Source: CAVROP01 sp050008495 (lineage in GTDB: Bacteria; Acidobacteriota; Terriglobia; UBA7540). Taken from it: a stretch of DNA of 64,000 nt. The translations under genes and the position numbers were made by a program. The notes under the pieces were generated by a model, which worked only from the letters and a program-made list of their open reading frames with translations, made no database searches and had not been told where the DNA came from. Below are positions 42,902 to 49,981 of this stretch, in pieces. Numbering within the stretch: position 1 is the first letter of the stretch; each line of letters begins with the position of its first letter. The stretch spans positions 142,355 to 206,354 of the forward strand of contig JBEKMN010000001.1 in assembly GCA_050008495.1 (NCBI GenBank). Reading direction: 5' to 3'.

Positions 42902-42903
42902 AA
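42875..42903 (-). promoter_or_regulatory. padR-ADOP promoter
   Basis: TTGACA (42903-42898), a 17-nt spacer and TACCTT (42880-42875) on the minus strand. Start point near 42868, at the ATG (42866). Confidence 0.6.
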
Positions 42904-42904
42904 G

Positions 42905-43200
42905 GGGAAAGTAAGCAGGCAGATGGGCAGGTCGGCAGGTAGGCAGATCGTGAGATAGGCAGGTCGGCAGGTGGGCAGGTGGTGAGGCGGGTACATGCGG
43001 CGCGAACACGCTTGAACGTTGGCATTCTGAGCGAAGCGAAGAATCGCCGCAGTTCTTACTTCGTGCAACTGCCGAGAGTTTCACTTAGGACCGTCTTCGG
43101 CTCCTCAGGATGACAGCCCGAAGCGCTCTTATGAAGGTTGCACCCACCTGCCTACCTGCTCAGTTCGCCATCCGCCCATCTGGCCGACTGTTTGCCCGAC
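42905..43200. repeat. GCAGGTNG mini-repeats and dispersed GAGCGAAGCGAAG copy
   Basis: 42913-42985 consists of degenerate GGCAGATGGGCAGGTCGGCA words; 43018-43112 carries a split GAGCGAAGCGAAG...GATGACAG element; 43139-43190 has the CACCTGCC words again in opposite orientation. No gene is supported here. Confidence 0.65.
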
Positions 43201-43214
43201 TTTGCATTTTCCGC

Positions 43215-43248
43215 TTGACAAACTCAGAGACCTATGGTAGCCTATAAT
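43215..43248 (+). promoter_or_regulatory. Strong promoter-like sequence upstream of AT-rich island
   Basis: Consensus TTGACA at 43215-43220 is followed after 17 nt by TAGCCT (43238-43243), which overlaps a consensus TATAAT at 43243-43248 (22 nt from the -35). Transcription to the right would start around 43250-43256. Confidence 0.45.
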
Positions 43249-43345
43249 TGTGGTCATTTTGCGGACACATTGTCGTGGGCAGGCTTCGGACCGCGAGGAA
43301 AAGCGCAACAGTCGCGGTATGGCAGAATGTAGGGAACTACAAAAA

Positions 43346-43672
43346 ATGAAAAATAGTGGGAACGAAGCTAAGAAGTACTTGAAAACAAAGGAAGTCGCTA
43401 TTCTAAATGCTGCGTATATTGCGCGTTTTAGGCGCGTTTTGAGAGCAATTTGTGCTGAAAAGGAGCAAAGAACGTCAGATTTGACGAGAACCAACCGAAG
43501 ACTCTGCTGGGAGACGGGAGGATGGATAAGGACAGACTGTCGGCTAGTAGGTGCGGTTCGCGAGCCGCACCGGCACCCCGTTGGGTTGCCGCAGAGCGAA
43601 CGGAGCGCGGACATGTTGCTCGTGCGTTCCGGCGGGGGGCGAAACGCCCGCGCCACGATGACCGCAGGTTGA
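43346..43672 (+). CDS. Possible small protein from AT-rich island
   Basis: A frame of up to 108 codons starting MKNSGNEAKKYLKTKEVAIL, with AGGGA 11 nt before the ATG. The first 60 codons lie in DNA clearly richer in A+T than all neighbouring genes and are Lys/Ala-rich; the last 40 codons read through a palindromic repeat and are probably not original coding sequence. I do not recognise the protein. The LKTKE-coding core (TTGAAAACAAAGGAA) matches the GAAAACAAAGG repeat near 110-130 and 289-309. It may be a real small protein, a leader upstream of cimA, or a remnant. Confidence 0.3.
   Translation: MKNSGNEAKKYLKTKEVAILNAAYIARFRRVLRAICAEKEQRTSDLTRTNRRLCWETGGWIRTDCRLVGAVREPHRHPVGLPQSERSADMLLVRSGGGRNARATMTAG
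43550..43665. repeat. Palindromes GGTGCGG...CCGCACC and GGGCGAAACGCCC
   Basis: A near-perfect 22-bp palindrome at 43550-43571 (GGTGCGGTTCGCGAGCCGCA plus CC) and a second hairpin near 43636-43655 built on GGGCGAAACGCCC. Both are of the kind scattered in acidobacterial intergenic DNA and lie in the leader of the citramalate synthase gene. Confidence 0.65.
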
Positions 43673-43733
43673 TTTTTTGTCGCTGATCGGCCATTCTAGG
43701 CCTTCAGGTCGCGTAAACGGCTGAAATTGAACC

Positions 43734-45323
43734 ATGAAAAAGATCCAGATTTACGACACAACGCTGCGAGACGGTTCTCAAGGCGAGGACATCTCGTTTT
43801 CTCTGGAAGACAAGCTTCACATTCTGAAGAAGCTGGACGACCTGGGAGTGGACTACGTCGAAGGCGGCTGGCCGGGATCGAACAGCAAGGACATCGCCTT
43901 CTTTGACCGCGCTCAGGAGTTCAGACTGAAGCACGCCCGACTCACCGCCTTTGGCAGCACGCGCCATCCCCGTCACGCCGTGGCGCACGACAAAAATCTG
44001 CAGGCGCTGTTGGAAGCGAACACGCCTGTGGTGACGATCTTCGGAAAGTCGTGGGATTTACATGTCAAGGTGGCGTTAGGCATCTCGCTCGACGAAAACC
44101 TCAACCTGATTCGCGAGTCGGTGGCGTTCCTGAAGTCCAAGGGAAGGGAAGTGATCTACGACGCCGAGCATTTCTTCGACGGTTTCAAGGCGGACTCGGA
44201 ATACGCGCTCGCCACGTTGGCCGCGGCGGAGGCGGCGGGCGCTGACACCCTCGTCCTCTGCGACACCAACGGCGGCACCCTGACCGCCGATCTTGTCGAG
44301 GCATTCCGGGCTGGGGCAAAACACGTCAAGCGGCCGCTGGGCATACACACTCACAACGATTGCGAAATGGCGGTCGCCAACTCCATTGCCGCCGTGCAGC
44401 AGGGCGCCGTGCAGGTGCAGGGCACCATCAACGGCTATGGCGAGCGCTGCGGGAACGCCAACCTCTGCTCCGTGATCCCCAATATCGAGCTGAAAATGGG
44501 CATGCGCGCCATCGGCCGCGAAAACCTGAAGCACCTCACCGAGGCGTCGCACTACGTCAGCGAGTTGGCCAACCTGCATCACCGCCAGGACCTGCCCTAT
44601 GTGGGCAAGAGCGCCTTTGCCCACAAAGGGGGAATCCATGTGAGCGCCGTGGTGAAAGAATCGGCTTCTTATGAGCACATCGACCCGGCGCTGGTCGGGA
44701 ACGAACGCCGGGTGCTGGTTTCGGAACTTTCCGGCAAGGCGAGTGTGCTTTACAAGGCGGCGGAGCGGGGCCTCGAGATCGACCAGTCCGCGCCGCACGC
44801 CAAGCTGGTGGTCGACAAGCTCAAAGAGATGGAACACTACGGTTATCAGTTCGAGGGCGCCGAGGGATCGTTCGAGATTCTGTTTGACAAGCTCGTGCAC
44901 CACACCAAAGAGTTCTTCGACCTGGACGGATTCCGCGTCATCACCGAGAAGAAAGGAGCCAACCAGCCCTACTCGGAGGCGGTGATCAAGCTGCGCGTGG
45001 ACGGCACGGAAGAACACACCGCCGCGGAGGGCGTCGGCCCGGTGAGCGCCTTGGATCGGGCGCTGCGGAAATCGCTGACCACGTTTTTCCCCTGCATCGG
45101 CGAGATTCGCCTGACGGACTACAAGGTCCGCGTTCTGGACGCCAAGGCGGCCACCGACGCCAAGGTGCGCGTGCTGATTGAGACCACCGACGGCCACGAG
45201 ACCTGGGGGACCGTAGGCGTTTCCGAAAACCTCATCGAGGCTAGCTGGAGAGCCCTCGTGGACAGCATCACCTACAAGCTGAAGAAAGAATACGGGTATC
45301 GGAAAAAGGAAGTGGGCAGGTAG
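43734..45323 (+). CDS. cimA: Citramalate synthase
   Basis: 529 residues. It condenses pyruvate and acetyl-CoA to (R)-citramalate, the threonine-independent entry to isoleucine. The HMGL-like TIM barrel starts IYDTTLRDGSQGEDISFSLEDKL (catalytic Arg-Asp) and contains GIHTHNDCEMAVANS (metal-binding His residues) and GYGERCGNANL. FAHKGGIHVSAV marks the linker, and a LeuA-type allosteric domain (about residues 400-520) binds isoleucine. Length and the VDYVEGGWPGSNSKD segment distinguish it from 2-isopropylmalate synthase. No leu or ilv genes adjoin. The last codons and stop are part of GGCAGGTNGGCAGG mini-repeats. Confidence 0.92.
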   Translation: MKKIQIYDTTLRDGSQGEDISFSLEDKLHILKKLDDLGVDYVEGGWPGSNSKDIAFFDRAQEFRLKHARLTAFGSTRHPRHAVAHDKNLQALLEANTPVVTIFGKSWDLHVKVALGISLDENLNLIRESVAFLKSKGREVIYDAEHFFDGFKADSEYALATLAAAEAAGADTLVLCDTNGGTLTADLVEAFRAGAKHVKRPLGIHTHNDCEMAVANSIAAVQQGAVQVQGTINGYGERCGNANLCSVIPNIELKMGMRAIGRENLKHLTEASHYVSELANLHHRQDLPYVGKSAFAHKGGIHVSAVVKESASYEHIDPALVGNERRVLVSELSGKASVLYKAAERGLEIDQSAPHAKLVVDKLKEMEHYGYQFEGAEGSFEILFDKLVHHTKEFFDLDGFRVITEKKGANQPYSEAVIKLRVDGTEEHTAAEGVGPVSALDRALRKSLTTFFPCIGEIRLTDYKVRVLDAKAATDAKVRVLIETTDGHETWGTVGVSENLIEASWRALVDSITYKLKKEYGYRKKEVGR

Positions 45324-45722
45324 GCAGGTCGGCAGGTAGTGAAAGAACCGTTTGTCATGCTGAGCCCGTTCGCTTCGCTAAGGGTAAACTGCGCGAAGCA
45401 TCTGCATTTGTCTCCTTAAAAACAAACAAATGGAGATTCCTCGCGCAGTTTACCCTGAGCACCCAGAGCGAGATTCCTTCACTTCGTTCAGGACAGGCTC
45501 TTCGCTTCGCTCAGGATGACAGCCAAGGGCTCGGAAAGACAGGACGCGGTGGTTTTGCCGACCTGCCCATCTACCCACTGCCCATCTGCCGACCTGCCGA
45601 TCTGCCCATCTCGCCACCTGCCGATCTGCCCATCTCGCCACCTGCCGATCTGCCCATCTCGCCACCTGCCGACCTGCCCATCTGCCGACCTGCCCAGTTC
45701 TCCACCTGCCCACCTGCCTACT
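45310..45722. repeat. Repeat field between cimA and the UroD-like gene
   Basis: The 394-nt gap contains no gene. 45310-45345: GGCAGGTAGGCAGGTC words starting in the last codons of cimA. 45355-45530: several GAGCGAAGCGAAG/TTTACCCTGAGC elements including an inverted pair. 45556-45722: a mini-satellite with three nearly identical 24-bp units (CACCTGCCGATCTGCCCATC...), which on the minus strand begins at the stop of the UroD-like gene. Confidence 0.8.
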
Positions 45723-46731
45723 GCCCGTTCTCCTGCGCATACCGTGTCAGTGCGCGAAGATTCTCCTGAGGCGTGTCGCGAGGCACTTCGCATCCCGCGC
45801 CGATGATGTAACGCGGCCCGGCTTGCTGGTGGCACTCGGCGATGGCGGCCTCGACGGACTCTGGTGAGCCTTCGCGCAAGACACGCACCGGGTCGATATT
45901 GCCGAGCAGGACTTGGTTCGGTCCCATCTTCTCTCGCGCCTCGGAGATGGGCACCATGTAATCCAAGTCGACGAGGTCGCACCCAAGGCGGCCGACGCTG
46001 TCGAGGACGAGCCGGATATCACCGCAAATGTGCAGCCGCACCTTGGTGCCGAGTGCGTGCAGCCCGTCGACCATTTTCTTTTCGTATTCCCACACGAAGT
46101 CCTCGTAAATCTGCGGACCCACCAGCGACGCCGCGGCGTCACCGATGCCAATTGACTCTGCTCCTTCTCGAACCTGCGCGGCGGCGAAACGCAGTTCGAG
46201 CTTCAGCACAAAGTCGAACAAGCGGCGCACAAACGCGGGATCGTCATAGAAATCCAGCATCAGGCTGTTGATTCCCCGCAGGTCCGCGCCCTGCGCGCAT
46301 GGCCCCTCGACCCAACCTTCGATCAGCTTCTCTCCGCCCACGCGCTGCTTGTACAAGGCCAGCGCTTGAAGGCGATTGTGCATGCGCTGCCCGGCGTACG
46401 GGTCGGGGACCTCGAGCGTGTCCAGGAGCGTCTTATCAGTCAGCAGGGCATTGGCCTCGTCCAGGGCCGGCGGTTGGTTCGGGAAGAACTTCACGGCTGC
46501 GCCGCAATCCGCCGCCTCGCCCGCAGGGTCTGACATGGTGTTGACGTGGTCTATTCCGAATTCTTCCGCGGCCCGCATCTGGCCTTCCGTCAGAAAGCGG
46601 AAGTCCGTCGCATAGTTGATGTAACTCGATCCGATCAGGTCTCCGGCAAACTGCATGAGAATCGGCATGCAGGGAAGATGGTCCACCGGACCGCCCTCGA
46701 GCATGGCCAGCACACGTTCCCTACTATTCAC
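45718..46731 (-). CDS. UroD/MtaA-like cobalamin-type methyltransferase
   Basis: 337 residues of the uroporphyrinogen decarboxylase superfamily. The His-X-Cys of HICGD (about residues 232-234) and the Cys in GAGCEVPRDTPQENL (about 312) form the zinc site of the MtaA/CmuA methyltransferase branch, and the N-terminal Arg cluster of true UroD is lacking. Such enzymes move methyl groups between a corrinoid protein and a thiol or similar acceptor. No corrinoid protein or CoM gene is nearby, so the partner is unknown. The GTG at 46731 follows AGGAGG by 4 nt; an ATG at 46755 lies upstream of this site. Confidence 0.75.
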   Translation of the reverse strand: MNSRERVLAMLEGGPVDHLPCMPILMQFAGDLIGSSYINYATDFRFLTEGQMRAAEEFGIDHVNTMSDPAGEAADCGAAVKFFPNQPPALDEANALLTDKTLLDTLEVPDPYAGQRMHNRLQALALYKQRVGGEKLIEGWVEGPCAQGADLRGINSLMLDFYDDPAFVRRLFDFVLKLELRFAAAQVREGAESIGIGDAAASLVGPQIYEDFVWEYEKKMVDGLHALGTKVRLHICGDIRLVLDSVGRLGCDLVDLDYMVPISEAREKMGPNQVLLGNIDPVRVLREGSPESVEAAIAECHQQAGPRYIIGAGCEVPRDTPQENLRALTRYAQENGQ

Positions 46732-47068
46732 GGTTCCTCCTGAAAATGCGCCCATGTTTATAGATGGCGACGGGGGGGCTGGTCAAGGCCAAAAACGCTC
46801 TGGACCGTGTCATTCCGAGCCCTTCGCTGTCATCCTGAGCGAAGCGAAGAGCCTGTCCTGAACGAAGTGATGGAATCTCGCTCTGGGTGCTCAGGGTAAA
46901 CTCCGCGAGGTCCGAATTCTGGACTCCGATGGAGTCCATCGGACTCCGGAAATCGGAGAATCTCGCTCTGGTATTTGACCTCGGGATGGGGCGGGGCAGA
47001 GCGAGATTCTTCGCTTCGCTCAGAATGACAGGCGTTGGTGGTTCTCAGCAGCCTGTTGCAGAATCCGC
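46732..47068. repeat. Dispersed GAGCGAAGCGAAG elements, no gene
   Basis: 46812-47035 contains copies of CATCCTGAGCGAAGCGAAG, TGGAATCTCGCTCTGGG and GAGATTCTTCGCTTCGCTCA in both orientations, plus the palindromic GGACTCCGATGGAGTCC at about 46921. Only the promoter at 46757-46786 is otherwise recognisable. Confidence 0.65.
46757..46786 (-). promoter_or_regulatory. Promoter of the UroD-like methyltransferase gene
   Basis: On the minus strand TTGACC (46786-46781), 18-nt spacer, TATAAA (46762-46757). The start near 46750 leaves a short leader containing AGGAGG, supporting the GTG at 46731. Confidence 0.55.
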
Positions 47069-48085
47069 TCACGGTTTCGTGGCCAGGATCAGAGGTGACG
47101 GCCCTGGGGCATCGAGGGTGCGCGAGTTTACGAACCCGGCCTCCCTCAGCCAGGAACTGATCTCGCGGTAGGAGTAGGTGTCGCCATGGTCGGTGTTCAC
47201 GAGCATGTTGACGGCGAAGAGAAGGCCGGCCAGCGGCTCGGTTCTTTCGTCATTCACAAGAATCTCGGCCACGGCGACCGTGCCGCCGGGGGCAAGGGCG
47301 TCGAATGTTCGTTGCAGCAAAGGGCGGCTGCGCTCCTCGCCTTCGCTGTGCAGAATATGGCCCAGTGTGGCGACGGCATGGTTGGCGCCAAAATCGGCTG
47401 AAAGCAGGTCGCCGGGAACGAACTGGAATCGCTTCATTAGCCCGAAATGGGCCACGGTCTTGCGCGTGACGGCGATCACTTCCGGCCAGTCCACGGCCGT
47501 TACGCGGACGAAAGGCGATTTCTGTGCCAAGGCTATACCCCAGACGCCCGAACCCGCCGCCAAGTCAAGCACACTGATGGGCCTCCCGTCGCCGTTCAAA
47601 TCGAGCGCGCCCGCCAGGGTCTGCGCGGAGCCATAGCTTCTGGGGAAAATATCCGCAACGAATTTGCTGAAGAAATCCCCACCCAGCCGCTCTTGGTTGA
47701 CCGGCTCCACGGGTTTGCCGGTGGCGACAATCTCATTAAGCCGCAGCCACTTGGGAATCAGGTGCTGGCTGCAGTGCAGGATCATGCCACCCTGGAAGCC
47801 CGGTTTGGTGCTGACCAGGAAGGCGGCGCTCTCGGGAGTGAGTGCGTAACGGCCCTGCACGTCTTTGATGAGCAGGTCCAGTCCTACGAGTGCGTTCATC
47901 AATGCGGTGAGTCCGCGGGCGGAGGCGCCGGTCGCGTCCTCGACTTCCTCGACGGTTTTTGCGCCGTTGTCCAACACGTCGAAGACCCGGTGGCGGATGG
48001 CCGCCTCGAGGATCAGCGGCGGTGCGTAGCCCCAGGCAAGCTGCATGATCCGGTCGGGCCTAACAGGCGTCTGTGCACTGCTCAT
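47069..48085 (-). CDS. SAM-dependent O-methyltransferase (acetylserotonin OMT-like)
   Basis: 338 residues. A winged-helix dimerisation domain (residues about 10-100: ILEAAIRHRVFDVLDNGAKTVEEVEDATGASARGL) precedes a class I methyltransferase domain with the SAM-binding glycine motif VLDLAAGSGVWGIAL and the following acidic residue in VTAVDWPEV. This is the plant-OMT/CrtF-like family that methylates hydroxyls of small aromatic or isoprenoid compounds. The ATG at 48085 follows GGGGGA; the long upstream frame reads through a dispersed palindrome. The GDTYSYREISSWLREAGF segment is typical of the C-terminus. Substrate unknown. Confidence 0.85.
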   Translation of the reverse strand: MSSAQTPVRPDRIMQLAWGYAPPLILEAAIRHRVFDVLDNGAKTVEEVEDATGASARGLTALMNALVGLDLLIKDVQGRYALTPESAAFLVSTKPGFQGGMILHCSQHLIPKWLRLNEIVATGKPVEPVNQERLGGDFFSKFVADIFPRSYGSAQTLAGALDLNGDGRPISVLDLAAGSGVWGIALAQKSPFVRVTAVDWPEVIAVTRKTVAHFGLMKRFQFVPGDLLSADFGANHAVATLGHILHSEGEERSRPLLQRTFDALAPGGTVAVAEILVNDERTEPLAGLLFAVNMLVNTDHGDTYSYREISSWLREAGFVNSRTLDAPGPSPLILATKP

Positions 48086-48130
48086 GTTTCCCCCGAAGTT
48101 ATTAATCGTATTTAAGCCCTGGCGAATCTC

Positions 48131-48160
48131 AATATATCTCGAACTCGCTCCCTTCGGCAA
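48131..48160 (-). promoter_or_regulatory. Possible promoter of the O-methyltransferase gene
   Basis: Minus strand TTGCCG (48160-48155), 18-nt spacer, TATATT (48136-48131). Leader of about 40 nt to the ATG at 48085. Confidence 0.35.
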
Positions 48161-48217
48161 GCCCTGGCGCAATCCCCCGATCCGTCGATAAGAGAAGGCC
48201 CGGATGGACCCGGGCGG

Positions 48218-48300
48218 TGCACGGGTAGGGCTTGCCCTACCCTCGTCGTGGCCAGGAAAAATGCGGGGACGACAAGCCGTCCCCCCAGTGGGGGCCAGCG
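48218..48300. repeat. Dispersed palindromic element
   Basis: Contains GGTAGGGCTTGCCCTACC and GGGGACGACAAGCCGTCCCC, the same internal palindromes as the element at 5260-5333 but in a different arrangement. Confidence 0.65.
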
Positions 48301-48336
48301 AAAAAAACGACTGAAAAAGGGACTTGCGATTCGCGA

Positions 48337-48364
48337 TTGAGAGGAGGGACAATGACATTATGCT
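48337..48364 (+). promoter_or_regulatory. Promoter candidate of the small RNA unit
   Basis: TTGAGA (48337-48342), 16-nt spacer, TATGCT (48359-48364), giving a start near 48371. An overlapping alternative is TTGCGA (48324-48329), 18 nt, GACAAT (48348-48353). Confidence 0.4.
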
Positions 48365-48409
48365 GACGGGAGGAGAAATGACTCCACCGGGCACGCATAC
48401 GTAAGGCAA

Positions 48410-48484
48410 ATGATCATACCGCTCTTGCGGTGCGCACTGTGGCTGACGCTCCGCGGACGTTACCACAGCGCAAAAAACCGGTAG
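48410..48484 (+). CDS. Possible 24-residue peptide inside the small RNA unit
   Basis: ATG at 48410 with AAGG 3 nt upstream encodes 24 residues beginning MIIPLLRCALWLTL and ending in a basic tail (RGRYHSAKNR); the stop is 9 nt before the terminator stem. A hydrophobic start and basic end are reminiscent of small membrane peptides or type I toxins, but the ribosome-binding site spacing is short and the same bases form RNA stems. An eight-codon frame precedes it at 48378-48404. Weak call. Confidence 0.2.
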   Translation: MIIPLLRCALWLTLRGRYHSAKNR

Positions 48485-48492
48485 CAAACGAG

Positions 48493-48527
48493 ACGGGGGA
48501 CCAGAAATGGTTCCCCGTTTTTGTTTT
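48493..48527 (+). terminator. Intrinsic terminator with GAAA tetraloop
   Basis: ACGGGGGACCA-GAAA-TGGTTCCCCGT pairs as an 11-bp stem (one G-T pair) closed by a GNRA loop, followed by TTTTTGTTTT (T-run from 48518). It ends a plus-strand transcript; in the other direction the hairpin also follows the pbfA stop but lacks a T-run. Confidence 0.85.
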
Positions 48528-48532
48528 GGGGC

Positions 48533-49849
48533 TTACCGGTGAATGCCGGTCAGGCAGGCATCAAGTATATCAATCGCCTCATCCATTCTCTCTTTGGTAA
48601 TGGTCAAGGGAGGAGTTAACTGGACAACGTTCCCCATCATCAGTTTGAAGCTCAGGCCCTTGCTCAATGCGTCGTACATCACCTGCTCAGCTTCTTCCAC
48701 GGCTCGCTCACGCGTGTTCCTGTCCCGGACCAGTTCCACGCCCAACAGCAAGCCCAGGCCCCTGACGCGCCCGATGATCTCGTGTTTCTCTGCGAGCGCC
48801 TTCAGCCGTCCCAGCGTGTAGTCTCCCAACCGGCGCGCATTCTCGATCAACCCGTCCTCTTCCAGGCAGGCTAGGGTTGCCAGGCCGGCCGCGCAGGCGA
48901 CGGGATTCTTCTCGTGCGTAAAGTGGCCCAAGGAGCCCTCGCTCGCGACGTCGAGCCCTTCGCGAGCGATCAGGGCCGCGAGCGGGAAAATACCGCCGCC
49001 TAGTCCCTTGCCCAGGACCAGCATGTCGGGAACGATGCCGAAGTGCTCGCAAACGAACATCTTGCCGGTGCGGCCCAGGCCGTTGGGAATCTCGTCCAAA
49101 ATCAGCAAGGTCCCATGGCGGTCGCAGGCCGCGCGGATGATCTGCCAGTATTCGGGCGGGGGAACGGAGGGCGTGCTGCGCACCGTCTCGGCGATGACGG
49201 CGGCCACATCGCCTTCTTTCTCCAAAACATACTCGACGTAGCGCGCACATTGCAGCGTGCACTCCTGCCCACAACCCCAAGGACAACCGGCCGGGTCGGC
49301 CGGCGGAACGTGCTCTGCGCCGGAAAGCAGAGGACCGATGCCGCTGCGAAACATGGCTTCGCCCCCCACCGAGATGGCATCGAGCGATGCGCCATGAAAC
49401 GAGTCCCACATGGAGATCGTCTTGTATCTTCCCGTGACCGCCCGCGCCAGTTTCAATGCCATGCCGACCGCTTCCGCGCCGCCTGGTGCAAACAGGACCT
49501 TGTTTAAATCCCCAGGAGCAAGTTCGGCAAGTTTCTTGGCCAGGTTGATCGCGGGCAGATTGGTATAGCGCCGTGTGCAGAACGGCAGCGTTTCCATCTG
49601 AGCCTTGATGGCCTCGATCACCCGGCGGTTTCGGAAGCCCACCTGGTGAACGCTGTTGCCGTGGAAATCAAGGTAGCGGCGGCCTTGCAGGTCTTCCAGG
49701 TAAACGCCGTCGCAGGCGGTAAGGACATTCAGACAGGGCGTGGATAGTGACTGGTGCAGGAAGTAGCGGGCGTCTTCGTCCAGCCACATTTGAGTTTCCG
49801 CATCGATATTCCGTGCTGCCCACTCCTTGCGCCGGGACGAAACGTTCAA
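48533..49849 (-). CDS. pbfA: PLP enzyme of aminotransferase class III, probable (R)-1-hydroxy-2-aminoethylphosphonate ammonia-lyase
   Basis: 438 residues with the class III fold: YLDFHGNSVHQVGFRNRRV, GGAEAVGMALKLARAVTGR (phosphate binding), DSFHGASLDAISVGGEA, LLILDEIPNGLGRTGK (Asp to the pyridine nitrogen) and VLGKGLGGG with the Schiff-base lysine. The Cys-rich CPWGCGQECTLQC insert is unusual for ordinary aminotransferases. It follows phnW and phnX in the same orientation; PbfA, a class III relative that eliminates ammonia from hydroxy-AEP to give phosphonoacetaldehyde, is known in just such clusters. Function is inferred mainly from this context; another omega-aminotransferase is the alternative. 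Confidence 0.7.
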   Translation of the reverse strand: MNVSSRRKEWAARNIDAETQMWLDEDARYFLHQSLSTPCLNVLTACDGVYLEDLQGRRYLDFHGNSVHQVGFRNRRVIEAIKAQMETLPFCTRRYTNLPAINLAKKLAELAPGDLNKVLFAPGGAEAVGMALKLARAVTGRYKTISMWDSFHGASLDAISVGGEAMFRSGIGPLLSGAEHVPPADPAGCPWGCGQECTLQCARYVEYVLEKEGDVAAVIAETVRSTPSVPPPEYWQIIRAACDRHGTLLILDEIPNGLGRTGKMFVCEHFGIVPDMLVLGKGLGGGIFPLAALIAREGLDVASEGSLGHFTHEKNPVACAAGLATLACLEEDGLIENARRLGDYTLGRLKALAEKHEIIGRVRGLGLLLGVELVRDRNTRERAVEEAEQVMYDALSKGLSFKLMMGNVVQLTPPLTITKERMDEAIDILDACLTGIHR

Positions 49850-49924
49850 GTCTCCCTCGGCGCGAAAGCTTTTGTCCTGATCTTGGGGCGTGATGCGTCA
49901 CCTCCTGCCGCGTAATGAGGTAGA

Positions 49925-49980
49925 ACCGTAGGGCAACCCTTGTGGTTGCCCGCGGGCGGCCACAAGGGCCGCCCCTACGT
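49925..49980. repeat. Dispersed palindrome (GGGCAACCCTTGTGGTTGCCC)
   Basis: Two stacked hairpins, GGGCAACCCTTGTGGTTGCC plus C and GGGCGGCCACAAGGGCCGCC plus CC, between phnX and pbfA. Same family as 10249-10300 and 60168-60205. Confidence 0.75.
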
Positions 49981-49981
49981 C

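Larger units (their letters stand above)
48368..48527 (+). ncRNA. Candidate structured small RNA with intrinsic terminator
   Basis: About 155 nt. Predicted elements in order: hairpin GGAG/CTCC (48372-48385); outer stem ACCGG (48386-48390) pairing with CCGGT (48478-48482); hairpin ACCGC-TCTT-GCGGT (48418-48431); a 9-bp stem with a two-nt bulge, GCG..CTGTGG (48432-48442) with CCACAGCGC (48463-48471); then a terminator. The strand is fixed by the T-run. No plus-strand gene lies before or after it: flanking genes are on the minus strand. It does not show the conserved features of SRP RNA, tmRNA, RNase P RNA or a single long 6S-type hairpin. Three very short frames with purine-rich ribosome-binding sites lie within, so it could instead be a tiny mRNA. 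Confidence 0.45.
48086..48532. other. Intergenic with palindrome, two promoters and a small transcription unit
   Basis: 447 nt. It holds the promoter of the O-methyltransferase gene (minus), a dispersed palindromic element at 48218-48300 related to 5260-5333, and a plus-strand unit at 48337-48527 with promoter, folded RNA and terminator, annotated separately. Confidence 0.6.

Noticed and set aside
44076..45197. 373-codon frame antisense to cimA
   Set aside because: Shadow of the conserved citramalate synthase frame.
45556..45722. CRISPR-like spaced repeats
   Set aside because: Units of about 24 bp are contiguous and degenerate with no unique spacers, and there are no cas genes. It is a mini-satellite.
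48365..48527. 6S RNA identity for the small RNA
   Set aside because: A GCTCCGCGG string recalls 6S RNA, but the fold is multi-branched, with no single long hairpin and central bubble.
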